Notes: generated by a model from the letters alone, not told the origin. DNA of 60,518 nucleotides from Acidimicrobiia bacterium (GCA_024421085.1 JAHQYN010000006.1:1-60518); one strand, 5' to 3'; shown: positions 6,890 to 17,992, counted from the stretch's first letter. Numbers and translations are program-made.

Positions 6890-8356
6890 TCACGAAGTTG
6901 TGTCGTTGAGGATCATCACTGTCTTGACTTCGCTATGGAAGTCGAGCGCGTGGTCGCCGCCCTCTCGGCCGATGCCGGAGATGCCGCAACCCCCGAACGG
7001 TGCGGTGAGATCGCGCACTAGGAAGGTGTTGACCCATACCACACCGGCGCGGATCGCCGCCGTGACTCGTTCGGCCCGTTGCTGTGAGCCGGTATAGATA
7101 ATCGCTGACAGGCCGTAGCGAGTCGAGTTGGCGAGCCGGACCGCTTCGGGCTCATCCTCGAAGGTCTGGAACGTGAGCACCGGACCGAATATCTCTTCTT
7201 GCACGACCTCACTGTCGTTCGTGGCCGGTTCGATCAGCGTCGGTTCGTAGTGGAGTGACCCCTTGACCGGTCGTCCGCCGCGCACGACGGTGTCGCCGAC
7301 GGCGCGGGCCCGTTTAACGAAACCATGCACCCGTTGGCGGTGGTCGGGATGGGCCAGCGGCGCGATATCTGTGTTCGGGTCGCGGGAGTCGCCGAGGACC
7401 AGTTGATCGGCATGGTGGTGAAAGCGTTCCAGGAACGGTTCGCGGATGGAGCGTTCCACCAGCAGTCTGGCACCCGCCAGGCAGACCTGGCCTGAATCGT
7501 CGAACTGCCAGGCGGCTCTGTGGGCCGCGGCGTCGAGATCAGCGTCGGCAAAGACGATCAGCGGGCCCTTGCCGCCCAACTCCGCGGTGAACGGCACGAT
7601 GTTCTCAGCCGCCGCCTTACCGATCACGCGACCGGTGGCGGGCGATCCCGTGAAGCTGATCCGGCGCACCCGCGGGTCAGCAACGAGAGCCCCACCCACC
7701 TCACTTCCGATTCCCTGCACAAGGTTGTAAGCGCCCGGCGGGAAGCCCGCTTCGAGAGCGAGCTCGGCGAGCAGCGCGGCGCTCAAAGGAGACCACTCGG
7801 CCGGTTTGTGGATAACCGAGTTCCCGGCAGCGAGGGCCGGGGCCAGCTTCCAGGTGGCGAGCATGAACGGCGCGTTCCAAGGGGTGATCACGACAGCCGG
7901 TCCGGCGGGCATGCGCTGCACCGTGTTGGCCATGCCTTTTGCGTCCCAGTGCCTGTCTTCGTGGGCGACTGTCAGATCGGCATAGGTGCGGAAGTTGAGC
8001 GCTCCGCGAGCCACGAGCCTCAGCTTCATCGACTCCTCGAGAAACCCCATATCGAGACATTCGACGCGGGCGATCTCATCGGTGTTGTCGTCGATCAGGT
8101 CCGCCAACCGGTGCATCGTCTCGGCGCGCTCCACCACGGTCGTACTTCCCCACATATCGAAACCGGCCACCGCGGCAGCGACCGCGGCGTCAGCGGCCGC
8201 TGAATCGCCACGGGCGATATCAGCCAGATGGAGTTCGTCCCAGTCCAGCGGCGAACGAGTCTCAAACGTGGAGGGCGAGCCAACCCATTCACCTCCGATC
8301 AGATGCCCAGTCGGAACCGAGACTCCGTCGACGTCAGCGCGTTCTGGTCCAGTCAT
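6890..8356 (-). CDS. Aldehyde dehydrogenase, HpaE-like
   Basis: 488 residues of the NAD(P)-dependent aldehyde dehydrogenase superfamily. The catalytic residues are visible: Asn161 ('PWN'), Glu259 ('AELGGK') and Cys292 ('GQVCLAGA'). Its company, a fumarylacetoacetate-hydrolase-fold protein immediately upstream, recalls meta-cleavage operons in which 5-carboxymethyl-2-hydroxymuconate semialdehyde is oxidised; the substrate is not proven. The ATG at 8356 lies 5 bp after the FAH stop, indicating coupled translation. The open frame upstream of this ATG only reads the FAH low-complexity tail in another frame. The 3' end is duplicated at 5712-5822. Confidence 0.88.
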   Translation of the reverse strand: MTGPERADVDGVSVPTGHLIGGEWVGSPSTFETRSPLDWDELHLADIARGDSAAADAAVAAAVAGFDMWGSTTVVERAETMHRLADLIDDNTDEIARVECLDMGFLEESMKLRLVARGALNFRTYADLTVAHEDRHWDAKGMANTVQRMPAGPAVVITPWNAPFMLATWKLAPALAAGNSVIHKPAEWSPLSAALLAELALEAGFPPGAYNLVQGIGSEVGGALVADPRVRRISFTGSPATGRVIGKAAAENIVPFTAELGGKGPLIVFADADLDAAAHRAAWQFDDSGQVCLAGARLLVERSIREPFLERFHHHADQLVLGDSRDPNTDIAPLAHPDHRQRVHGFVKRARAVGDTVVRGGRPVKGSLHYEPTLIEPATNDSEVVQEEIFGPVLTFQTFEDEPEAVRLANSTRYGLSAIIYTGSQQRAERVTAAIRAGVVWVNTFLVRDLTAPFGGCGISGIGREGGDHALDFHSEVKTVMILNDTTS

Positions 8357-8360
8357 CTCT

Positions 8361-9374
8361 CTATGCTTCGGTCGCTGCGGCTCCGGTCGCTGCGGTTTCG
8401 TCTTCTCCGCCTCCGGTTTCGGCGGTTGCTGCCGCTCCGGTCGCTGCGGCTTGGCCTTTTCGGTCTCCAGATGCCGCGGCTCCGGCTGCGCCCGGCGAAG
8501 GCAACGCGCTTTCGTAATGTTTCGCTCCCGGGCCGAGCGGTGCGCGGATTCCTCGGTACTCCCAGTCGCCTCCCAGCGCGGTGGAGCGCACCTCTTCAGA
8601 GTCGCTGGGCTGGGCACCCACGTCATCACGAATCGGTGTTGGGCCGGTCACGATCGTGTTGGTCAACTCGCCGAGACCTTCGACTGCTACCGAAACCACA
8701 TCGCCGGGATACACCGTGCGCGAATTGGCAGGAGTGCCCGACAACAGAATGTCGCCGGGGACCAGAGTGATCGTGCGGGCGATGTCGGCCACGATGTAGT
8801 GCATGTCCCACTCCATCTCGTCTGTGGTGGCGTCCTGGCGCACTTCACCGTTGACGAGGGTCTGGATCCGGTTGCCTCGGAAGTCCCAGTCGGTGACGAG
8901 ACCCGGGCCGACCGGGCAGAGCGTGTCGCTCCCCTTCACCCGCAGCATCGAACCCGCATCGGTATCGCGGAAGTCATGCAATCCGTAGTCGTTGGCGACC
9001 GAGTAACCGGCGATGTAATCGCCTGCATGTGCTGGTGAGACGTTACGACAGGTCCGGCCGATCACGATGGCTATCTCGCCTTCGTAGTTGAGCCAATCGC
9101 AGCCCTCAGGACGAACCACGTCGGCGCCGTGACCGCACAGAGCCGTGATCGGCTTGTGGAAGTAAGTGGGCGCGGCTGGGAGCTTGGTCATGAACTCGTC
9201 GACACGGCTGCGGTAGTTGAGATGAATGCAGATGATCTTGGTCGGTTCAACGGGTGCAAGGTGCACGGCGTCGGCGATCGCCACCCGACGACCATCACCC
9301 GCGATCAACTCGTCGCCCCGGCGTTCTGTGAGAGTCGGGTAGCCATCGACAAGGACACGGCGGTATTCGGTCAT
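8361..9374 (-). CDS. Fumarylacetoacetate hydrolase (FAH) family protein
   Basis: 337 residues. The FAH fold is clear, with metal ligands Glu98 and Glu100 ('NYEGEIAIVIG') and Asp129 ('ANDYGLHDFR'), and the 'LVPGDILLSGTP' motif. Family members act as hydrolases, isomerases/decarboxylases or hydratases on 2-oxo-diacids of aromatic catabolism (HpaG, 2-hydroxyhepta-2,4-diene-dioate hydratase). The last 60 or so residues are a low-complexity Ala/Thr/Gly tail encoded by 12-15-bp repeats and are not part of the fold. First gene of a FAH-ALDH-cupin operon, divergent from a truncated marR gene. Confidence 0.88.
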   Translation of the reverse strand: MTEYRRVLVDGYPTLTERRGDELIAGDGRRVAIADAVHLAPVEPTKIICIHLNYRSRVDEFMTKLPAAPTYFHKPITALCGHGADVVRPEGCDWLNYEGEIAIVIGRTCRNVSPAHAGDYIAGYSVANDYGLHDFRDTDAGSMLRVKGSDTLCPVGPGLVTDWDFRGNRIQTLVNGEVRQDATTDEMEWDMHYIVADIARTITLVPGDILLSGTPANSRTVYPGDVVSVAVEGLGELTNTIVTGPTPIRDDVGAQPSDSEEVRSTALGGDWEYRGIRAPLGPGAKHYESALPSPGAAGAAASGDRKGQAAATGAAATAETGGGEDETAATGAAATEA

Positions 9375-9404
9375 GACCTGCGACGATAGTCAATCGCGAG
9401 ATCT

Positions 9405-9416
9405 TTTGGTACCGAA
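9405..9416. promoter_or_regulatory. Palindromic candidate operator between FAH gene and marR remnant
   Basis: TTTGGTACCGAA is a 12-bp palindrome with one mismatched pair, placed 31 bp upstream of the FAH start codon in the divergent intergenic region. MarR proteins bind short palindromes like this in divergent promoters. Since the local marR gene is broken, the site, if real, may be unbound or served by another regulator. Confidence 0.35.
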
Positions 9417-9472
9417 CGATCCATGAACTCAGGTTGGACACCTATGGTTGGTAGCTGGAGGGCAACGAGAAC

Positions 9473-9643
9473 TTGACCGATAACGAAGGCTCGACGGACG
9501 GTGAAGACTTCCTGACCGCTGAGCGTGACATCCGCAAACGGCTCGGTGATCGGCAACTCGATTTCGATTCGCTGCACGCCATATCCAACATCTATAGAGC
9601 CGCCACGGCTGTGCGTCGTCGAGCGGGTCGCCGTGGCTTTGGC
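9473..9643 (+). pseudogene. 5' fragment of a MarR-family regulator gene
   Basis: After GGAGGG and a TTG start, 57 codons encode an acidic N-terminus and then 'LDFDSLHAISNIYRAATAVR', the first helix region of many actinobacterial MarR regulators. Similarity stops at about 9643, exactly where the C-terminal part of the convergent methyltransferase begins. The winged-helix DNA-binding domain is missing. Its place divergent from a FAH-ALDH operon suggests it once controlled that operon, as HpaR-type MarR proteins do. Confidence 0.6.
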
Positions 9644-11394
9644 AAGCGATATCGCCACCAATCAAGCAGCTCTACGTCATTAGATAGTCCGTAGGCAGCA
9701 CACATAGCTTCAGCGGAAGCGAGCAGCTGAACATCGCGCGCACTGGGCTCAAGCGAGCGGCTAGCACTCATGAAATGCTCAGCGGCAAGCGACCAATGGG
9801 AGTCGTCTTCAGGCAAAGGGAGCTTAAGAACATCAGAAGCACTGAGCTTCAGGGCCTCCGTGTTCAGGGCGGCACCGAGATGTCGGCGTGCTGCGATGAG
9901 CGTCACTGGAGGGGAAGTCAGAAGAGCACCAAGGCGCCAGAGATCATCAAAATCATTGACAGAGACAGAAATAACAGGTACTGATGCGAGATAGATACCA
10001 AATTCGTCAACGACGACCTCAAGGACCCTGGTTTGAGTCGCAAGCATGAGCTTGGGGCGAAGTCCTTCGGTCACCCATTCCCGCAGACGTGGTTCCAAGC
10101 GCGCAACGTCAACTCTCGGAAACTCGAACGTAGCTTTGTCAAACTTCGTTCGACGCTTGCCCCATAGAACAGTCGCAGGGTCAATGAGCCCTGAAGTAAC
10201 AAGGCGCGGGAACTCAATGTCAGAGGCTTCACGCCGATCCATAACGCAGCCGCGCAGGCCATAATATTGATCCCGAAAGTCAGCTGTCGCGCTTGCGATA
10301 TCCGCGACGGTCCCTTGGCTACGAGTCTTGCGGTCGGGAATCCCCTGGCTCGATGCCAGCAAACCCGACCAAGAGCTTCCGGTTATCGCCGCTTCACCAA
10401 CGGGGCGAAAGTCCCTCCCGGCGTACAAGCTCACTCTGTCGCTATCGCTTCCTCGGCGCAGCAACGGGGCGCAGACGCGGACTGATGCGTCGAACACGGC
10501 CTCTTCGCAGGTCCAGAGTGCCTGGAGTTGGCAATCGTCTAATAGTTTAGAACGAGCAGGCGTAGCGTCGCGGGCTGACAACACTGACATAGGCTGAATC
10601 AGGCAGACGATTCCCATGTCGCGGCGGGCCACCTTGTGACCAAGCAGCAAGAACAAGACTGCTGTATCGGTGAGCGCTGTGGCTGCATCGCTAAACTGCT
10701 CAAGGACTCGCGATGCATAATCCTCCGTACGAGTCGTTTCCGTTGCTAGCTGGCTTAGGAACGGAGGGTTCCCAATGACCAGGTCATAACCGCCGTTGCA
10801 GCCGGCCAGTTCGAACACATCATTCCAATCAAGCGTGTCGGCGGTGAATCGTGAGCGTTGGTCTGCACCAATCTCGAGAGCGTCCGCACAAAACACATGG
10901 TCGTTCACCGCCGACTCTGGTGCAGCACCTTCGCTCGCCTGCAGGAGACTCTCTCTGCAAAGACCCACAGCAGTCTCGTCGATGTCGATGCCGGTGACGC
11001 ACTCACCGAAGGCGGCGCGGGCAGCCTCGCGGGCGTCAACGCCGAGCGTCTCGAGGCATCGCCGTATGCGGTCGCCAACGGCTAACAGGAAGTTTCCGCT
11101 TCCGCAGGCTGGATCGATAACTCGGATTGCTCTAGCTGCCTTGAGTCCTTGACGTGTACGCAACTCAAGGATCGGATCGAGCGCGAGGTCCAGCAGACCG
11201 CTCACGACATCCGGTGGCGTGTAGTACGAACCGCCGCGCTTTCGTCGCCCGCTCGTCTCAAGCGCCTGTTGGTGTGCGACACCCGCGAGGTGCGAAACCT
11301 GCCGGAAATCCTCTGACATCGGGTGCTCGAAGCTCTCGCGAGAAGAGCCCAGCTCCGAAGGGTCAAGCTGGTCGAACATCTTCATTTGGGGCAC
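9592..11394 (-). CDS. N6-adenine DNA methyltransferase (Eco57I/type IIG-like), no recognisable endonuclease
   Basis: 600 residues. A 'GGSYYTPPDVV' opening (54-64), SAM-binding motif I 'DPACGSGNFLL' (94-104) and catalytic 'NPPF' (209-212) identify a gamma-class N6-adenine methylase. The C-terminal half resembles a target-recognition region. No nuclease motif is evident at either end, so it is either a solitary methylase or the modification half of a system that lost its partner. The last 16 codons are read from the antisense of the truncated marR gene, so the native C-terminus was probably replaced at the junction near 9640. Base composition is visibly less G+C-rich than neighbours, suggesting transfer. 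Confidence 0.8.
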   Translation of the reverse strand: MPQMKMFDQLDPSELGSSRESFEHPMSEDFRQVSHLAGVAHQQALETSGRRKRGGSYYTPPDVVSGLLDLALDPILELRTRQGLKAARAIRVIDPACGSGNFLLAVGDRIRRCLETLGVDAREAARAAFGECVTGIDIDETAVGLCRESLLQASEGAAPESAVNDHVFCADALEIGADQRSRFTADTLDWNDVFELAGCNGGYDLVIGNPPFLSQLATETTRTEDYASRVLEQFSDAATALTDTAVLFLLLGHKVARRDMGIVCLIQPMSVLSARDATPARSKLLDDCQLQALWTCEEAVFDASVRVCAPLLRRGSDSDRVSLYAGRDFRPVGEAAITGSSWSGLLASSQGIPDRKTRSQGTVADIASATADFRDQYYGLRGCVMDRREASDIEFPRLVTSGLIDPATVLWGKRRTKFDKATFEFPRVDVARLEPRLREWVTEGLRPKLMLATQTRVLEVVVDEFGIYLASVPVISVSVNDFDDLWRLGALLTSPPVTLIAARRHLGAALNTEALKLSASDVLKLPLPEDDSHWSLAAEHFMSASRSLEPSARDVQLLASAEAMCAAYGLSNDVELLDWWRYRLPKPRRPARRRTAVAAL

Positions 11395-11395
11395 T

Positions 11396-12093
11396 CGTTC
11401 AAGTCTATCCGATCAAGCCTCGTGGGCAGGTCGGCTCTCCGTCCTCTCGGGGGTTGAGGTCGAAGTTGGCAACCAGACGGCCGCGGGTGTCCTACTGATA
11501 CGGGACGGCAAGAAGCGAGCCTTCGCTCTGTCGTACGGCATGGGCTTTCAGCTGCTCGACCAGGACAAGATCGACCAGCGCTTTGGTCTACGAATTGCCG
11601 TCCGCACGGCAGCGCCCGAGTTCATCAAGTCGCTCACGCGCTCGGAACTCGACCACCGCGCACGGGTTGACAGGTTATCGATTCCGGCAGGTGAGACGCT
11701 GCGCGGCTTCGGAATCGGGGACTTCGGCGAGATGGTGACGCGTCTGAGCGGTTCGGCGCGCATCCCGGGACTTGTCCTCGGGGATGACCACACTCAAGTG
11801 AGGGCCGCTGATGCTCTCAGCTGACGCTGCCTAGCTGGGAAACGGCGATTCACCCTGCGGAAAAGGCATACAACGCTGCCGTCGCGGAGGAATGTGGCTT
11901 CGCGATGCTTGATCGGGAAATGGTGGACACTGCGCAGCACCGGCGCGGGTTCGAAGCTTGCGATCTGATTTCGCCGGACGGCGACCTCATCCATGTTAAG
12001 CACGTCCCCAGGTCATCGGCAGCGAGCCACCTCTTCCAGCAGAGACCGGGCGTGGCGCGAACTGTGGCGAACACATCGTGGGGGATGCCCTAG
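11396..12093 (+). pseudogene. Degenerate DUF6119 (TIGR04141 'sporadically distributed') gene
   Basis: One frame, open without a start from about 11396 to 11824, encodes 'VLLIRDGKKRAFALSYGMGF' followed by 'LLDQDKIDQRFGLR'. A second frame (about 11850-12093) encodes 'FEACDLISPDGDLIHVK' and 'SSAASHLFQQ'. Both match the order of motifs in DUF6119 proteins, but the N-terminus and the middle are missing and the halves are in different frames. DUF6119 genes occur sporadically in accessory and defence-rich islands; the function is unknown. Together with the adjacent methyltransferase gene this forms a relic island of about 2.4 kb. Confidence 0.65.
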
Positions 12094-12158
12094 GAGTACC
12101 GCTCGACATCGGCGAGATCGACAGGCGTTCGGGCCACGGTCGTCACCGCGTTCACCCT

Positions 12159-13649
12159 TCAGCCGATCACGAACGGGTCGCGGGTCTTGCCGCTCAGCTC
12201 GACCCAGGTCACCTTGGTGTTCAAGAAACCGTCGACCGCCTCGATCCCGTTGTCTTTGCCGTGGCCCGACTGCTTCACACCTCCGAAAGGTGCGTTGTAG
12301 CTGACCGACCGGTAAGCGTTGATCCACACCGTGCCGACGTTGAGCGCACGTGACAGCCGATGGGCGCGTCGAATGTCGTTGGTCCACACGCCCGCCGCCA
12401 GCCCGAAGTCGGAATCGTTCGCCAAGTCGATCACCTCGGCCTCGTCACGGAACGTCATCACGGCAAGAACCGGACCGAATACCTCCTCTCGGACGATCGT
12501 CGTGTCGTTGTCGACGTCGACGATCACGGTAGGCCGCACGAAGCAGCCGCCGAGTTCGGGGTCCACCACCCCGCCGGTGAGGATCGTCGCACCTTCTGAG
12601 CGTGCCGTCTCGACCATCTCCAGGATCCGGTCGCGCTGCGCCTCAGAGGCTGCGGGTCCCATCTCGGTGGCCGGGTCGCTGGGATCGCCGAGCACCAGCG
12701 TCTCGGCACGCGCAACCACCCTGGCGATCACGTCGTCGGCAACGTCGGCATGGATGTAGGCGCGCGAACCGGCCACGCAGGTCTGGCCGCTGGCCGCGAA
12801 GATGCCTGAGAGCAGCCCGTTCGTGACCGCGTCGGGATCAACGTCGTCGAAGATGATCTGCGGGGACTTGCCGCCGAGCTCCAGCACGGTGGGTGTCAGG
12901 TTGTCGGCCGCGGCGCGCGCCACATGACGGGCGGTCGCTCCTCCGCCCGTGAAGGTGATCTTGTCGATATCCGGATGCGCGGTGATGGCCGCGCCGACGC
13001 CCGCCCCTCCGGTCACGACGTTGATCACACCGGGCGGGAATCCCGCCTCGGCGGCGCGCTGGGCCAGCAGCAGCGACGTCACCGGGGTTGTGTCGGAGGG
13101 TTTGATCACCGCGGTGCATCCGGCTGCGAGCAGGGGTCCGAGTTTCCAGGTGAGCAGCATGAGCGGCGAGTTCCAGGGCACTATCACGCCCACCACCCCC
13201 ACCGGCACCTTCTCTGTGTAGACCAGAAAATCTGGCGAAGGGTTGGGCAGTTGTTCACCGTGGATCTTGTCGGTGACACCGGCGAAGAAGTCGAGATAGC
13301 TCTTGAGTGCGGCGGTCTGGGCTGAGGTCTCACGGATGATCTTGCCGTTGTCCCGAGTCTCGATCTCAGCGAGTTCCGCGGCGTCGCGGGCCAGCAACTC
13401 GCCGAGCTTCCGCATGAGCCGGCTTCGCTCAGTCGCGGGCATCGTGGCCCAAGGTCCGGTCTCGAATGCGGCGCGCGCTGCTGAGACGGCGTCGTCGACA
13501 GCGCTCGGGTCGTCGGGCACCTCTGCCCAGGCCCTGCCGCTGAACGGGTTGCTGGTCTGCATCCTCGGCCCGCCGTCGGAGGGCACGAAGGCACCGTTGA
13601 TGAAGTTGTCGAAGCTCTCGACAGAGTCGTTGGAATCAGTCATGGTCAT
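12159..13649 (-). CDS. Aldehyde dehydrogenase (gamma-glutamyl-aminoaldehyde or betaine-aldehyde type)
   Basis: 496 residues with Asn160 ('VPWN'), Glu257 ('LELGGK') and Cys291 ('GQTCVAG'). The C-terminal 'PFGGVKQSGHGKDNG' is typical of PuuC/BetB-like enzymes. The ATG at 13649 is preceded by AAGGAA; the frame open beyond it reads the P450/ferredoxin scar. It lies downstream of a glutamine-synthetase-like ligase on the same strand, so oxidation of a gamma-glutamylated or similar amino-aldehyde is a reasonable guess. NAD(P)-dependent, cytoplasmic. Confidence 0.87.
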   Translation of the reverse strand: MTMTDSNDSVESFDNFINGAFVPSDGGPRMQTSNPFSGRAWAEVPDDPSAVDDAVSAARAAFETGPWATMPATERSRLMRKLGELLARDAAELAEIETRDNGKIIRETSAQTAALKSYLDFFAGVTDKIHGEQLPNPSPDFLVYTEKVPVGVVGVIVPWNSPLMLLTWKLGPLLAAGCTAVIKPSDTTPVTSLLLAQRAAEAGFPPGVINVVTGGAGVGAAITAHPDIDKITFTGGGATARHVARAAADNLTPTVLELGGKSPQIIFDDVDPDAVTNGLLSGIFAASGQTCVAGSRAYIHADVADDVIARVVARAETLVLGDPSDPATEMGPAASEAQRDRILEMVETARSEGATILTGGVVDPELGGCFVRPTVIVDVDNDTTIVREEVFGPVLAVMTFRDEAEVIDLANDSDFGLAAGVWTNDIRRAHRLSRALNVGTVWINAYRSVSYNAPFGGVKQSGHGKDNGIEAVDGFLNTKVTWVELSGKTRDPFVIG

Positions 13650-13872
13650 TGGTTTTCCTTGTTCGTGGATTGGTTGTGGTCGTGGGTTGGTCGTGGATGG
13701 AGATGGCACTGCTCGGGCATTTGTCGACGACGACCCAGAACCCGGAGGACTCGTAGGGGTGCTAGGTGAGCCCGGGGCGGGCCCGCATCTCTGTGAACCG
13801 CTCGTGGGGCGCACCACTGAGGTACAGCGTCGGCGTGGTGACATCCGGGTCCTCGGCGGGTTCAGTGGTCAT
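13636..13872 (-). pseudogene. Cytochrome P450 / ferredoxin deletion-fusion remnant
   Basis: From ATG 13872 the frame encodes 'YLSGAPHERFTEMRARPGLT', a P450 N-terminus, then TAG where a Trp codon (TGG) is expected. It continues in frame with 'HPYESSGFWVVVD', also P450-like. It then jumps to 'KCPSSAISIHD', the last cysteine motif of a 3Fe-4S/4Fe-4S ferredoxin, and ends with a TGA overlapping the ALDH start. This is best explained by a deletion joining the 5' end of a P450 gene to the 3' end of its ferredoxin gene, followed by a nonsense mutation. The cluster therefore once encoded an oxygenase step. Confidence 0.6.
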
Positions 13873-13910
13873 GGGCGGGGTGGTCGGTCACGGGTTGGTG
13901 GTCGTCTCGG

Positions 13911-15245
13911 CTAGCAGTGCTCGATGAAGCGGTCTCGATCCCATTGGCTCACGTGGTCAGGGTCGTCGGACTCTGCGTTGGCGGCCGCGAGGTCGACCTC
14001 GGCTGCGGCGATGCTCACATAACTGCGAGAGAACATGTCTCCTAACCGCTGCGCGATCGGGCTTGATTCGTAGGCCGCAATCGCCCCCGAGAGGTCGGTG
14101 GGCAGTGGCGGGCAGTCACCGGGGTTGCCGTACATGTCGCCGTGGCTCATGGCCGGCGGAACCAGCCCCCGCTCCACACCGTCGGCACCCGCGGCCAACA
14201 CACCGGCGATGATCAGGTAGGGGTTGGCATCGGCACCGGCGGGACGGAACTCTACGCGGTTGGCCGAAGAGCCCGCTTCGGTGATGCACCGCGCCAGGAC
14301 CGTGCGGTTGTCGAGCCCCCAGTGAACGTGGGTGGGGGCGAAGGTGTAGGGCCGGATCCGCTTTCCCCCGTTGGATGTCGGAGCGCCCAGCAGGGTCATC
14401 GAAAGAGTGTGTTCCAGAATGCCGGCGAGCCACTGCGCCATCAGCTCGTTCGGTTGCTCGTCTGAGTCGGCGAAAGCGTTGGTGCCATCGACGTTGAGGC
14501 TCGTATGCACGTGCATCCCCGAACCTGAATGTTCGGTCCAGGGCTTCGGCATGAAGGTCGCTCGCAGACCGTGCTGCACTGCCACCTGCTTGATGATGCT
14601 CTTGTAGAGAACTGTGTTGTCTGCTGCGGTCATGGCATCGACGGGTCCGGTGTTGAGTTCGATCTGGCCGGGTCCGTATTCGGCGTTGGACGACTCCACC
14701 TCGATACCCGCCCCAGCGATGGCTTCACGCATGTCGCGCAGCGTGTCCTCCAATTCGAGCGCGTCGGTCAGCGAGCTGTACTGGATGTGGTTCTGCACCG
14801 GCGCCCAGTCAGGCGTGCAGAGATAGAACTCCATCTCGGTGGCGACTAGGGGATCCAGCCCCTGCTGTTGGCAGCGTTCGATCTGTCTTGCCAGAACCGA
14901 GCGGGGCGCCATCGGGTGAGGATCGTTGTTGGGGTCGAAAGCATCAGCGAAGACCAGCGCGTATCCGGGGCGGTGCGTCAAGATTCGCATGGACGACAGA
15001 TCTGGGATCAAGCGACAGTCGAGATAGCCGGTGTCTATGTTGATGAACTCGTTGTCGGGCAGGTCGTCCTGCATGTCGAATACGAACATGGCGTCGGCAA
15101 TGCTCACTCCGCTCTCGGCAATGCTCGCGAAGAAGCGGTCGACGGGCACCCGCTTGCCGCGCAACCGGCCCTGGGTGTCGGGAGCGCCGACCTCAACGGT
15201 GTGAATGTTGTGCTCGGCGGTTTTCTGTCGGAGTTCGCTGATCAT
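13911..15245 (-). CDS. Glutamine synthetase-like gamma-glutamyl ligase
   Basis: 444 residues of the glutamine synthetase superfamily, without the tyrosine-adenylylation region of true GlnA. Visible signatures are 'ATEMEFYL', the ammonia-pocket/His segment 'SGSGMHVHTSL' and the C-terminal substrate Arg segment 'NRVEFRPAGADANPYL'. Members of this branch (PuuA, GlnA3/GlnA4, anilide synthetases) attach glutamate to amines. With an aldehyde dehydrogenase downstream, a polyamine, alkanolamine or arylamine catabolic pathway is likely; glutamine synthesis is less so. ATG 15245 has AAAGGGA upstream. First complete gene after a truncated GntR regulator, 12 bp apart. Confidence 0.85.
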   Translation of the reverse strand: MISELRQKTAEHNIHTVEVGAPDTQGRLRGKRVPVDRFFASIAESGVSIADAMFVFDMQDDLPDNEFINIDTGYLDCRLIPDLSSMRILTHRPGYALVFADAFDPNNDPHPMAPRSVLARQIERCQQQGLDPLVATEMEFYLCTPDWAPVQNHIQYSSLTDALELEDTLRDMREAIAGAGIEVESSNAEYGPGQIELNTGPVDAMTAADNTVLYKSIIKQVAVQHGLRATFMPKPWTEHSGSGMHVHTSLNVDGTNAFADSDEQPNELMAQWLAGILEHTLSMTLLGAPTSNGGKRIRPYTFAPTHVHWGLDNRTVLARCITEAGSSANRVEFRPAGADANPYLIIAGVLAAGADGVERGLVPPAMSHGDMYGNPGDCPPLPTDLSGAIAAYESSPIAQRLGDMFSRSYVSIAAAEVDLAAANAESDDPDHVSQWDRDRFIEHC

Positions 15246-15257
15246 GTGAAGTCCCTT

Positions 15258-15506
15258 TCACTGGCTGGATGGTGTATTGGTTGGTTCGGCCGGTTCGGCA
15301 GGTGTTGTCGTGTCGGCGGCTGTCTGATCGACTTTGGACCCCGGTTTCAACGCACCGGTGAGGATCAGGTCCCGTACATACCGTGCGACCGCGTCAGCGA
15401 TTCCGCCCCGGCGCCGATTCTGCGGTTCGACCCGGGCATAGGGGCTGACCTCGGGTCTGCTGTCGGGCATCGTCTCGGGCACGCTGTCGGGCACGCTGTG
15501 GGGCAT
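15258..15506 (-). pseudogene. Truncated GntR-family regulator gene
   Basis: From ATG 15506 the product starts with a low-complexity Pro/Ser/Asp segment, then 'GGIADAVARYVRDLILTGAL' and 'KPGSKVDQ', the opening helix and turn of a GntR winged-helix domain. The recognition helix and the whole effector domain are missing; about 20 Thr/Pro-rich residues follow before the stop. An internal deletion is the simplest cause. Position upstream of the ligase gene suggests it was the pathway regulator. Confidence 0.6.
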
Positions 15507-15570
15507 CGTGTGATGAGATTCCGCAACAGTTCGACCATTTCTCAGACAATTGACTGGGATCGTGGCACAG

Positions 15571-15610
15571 GATTCGTTTGGTAGCAAACGAAATCGTGTA
15601 TACAATACAC
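15571..15610. promoter_or_regulatory. Two adjacent inverted repeats in the GntR/copA divergent region
   Basis: At 15571-15595, GATTCGTTTG and CAAACGAAATC flank a 4-bp spacer (one extra base on the right arm). At 15596-15610, GTGTATACAATACAC is a perfect 6-bp inverted repeat around 3 bp. GntR-family operators are often of this size and A+T content. They lie 65-104 bp upstream of the truncated gntR start and are plausible sites for that regulator or an intact paralogue. Confidence 0.5.
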
Positions 15611-15796
15611 AATTGTCGCAGCTAACCTCAAATCCGACGATCCCGGTCATATGCAGGGGGTTCTGCATCCAAGTTGGGGCGGCGAACCAGCGACGGTTGT
15701 GCTCCCCCGGTTGACCCCTGCCCGCTGCCTGAATCAAGGGACGAGTTCTCGGCGGACTACATGTAAACTTCTCTAAGACGCGAGAGCGCAGGTCGA

Positions 15797-17992
<2,196 letters not shown>

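Noticed and set aside
13303..13914. Plus-strand ORF across the ALDH start and the P450 scar
   Set aside because: Antisense to ALDH; no motifs. The minus strand reveals P450 and ferredoxin ends.
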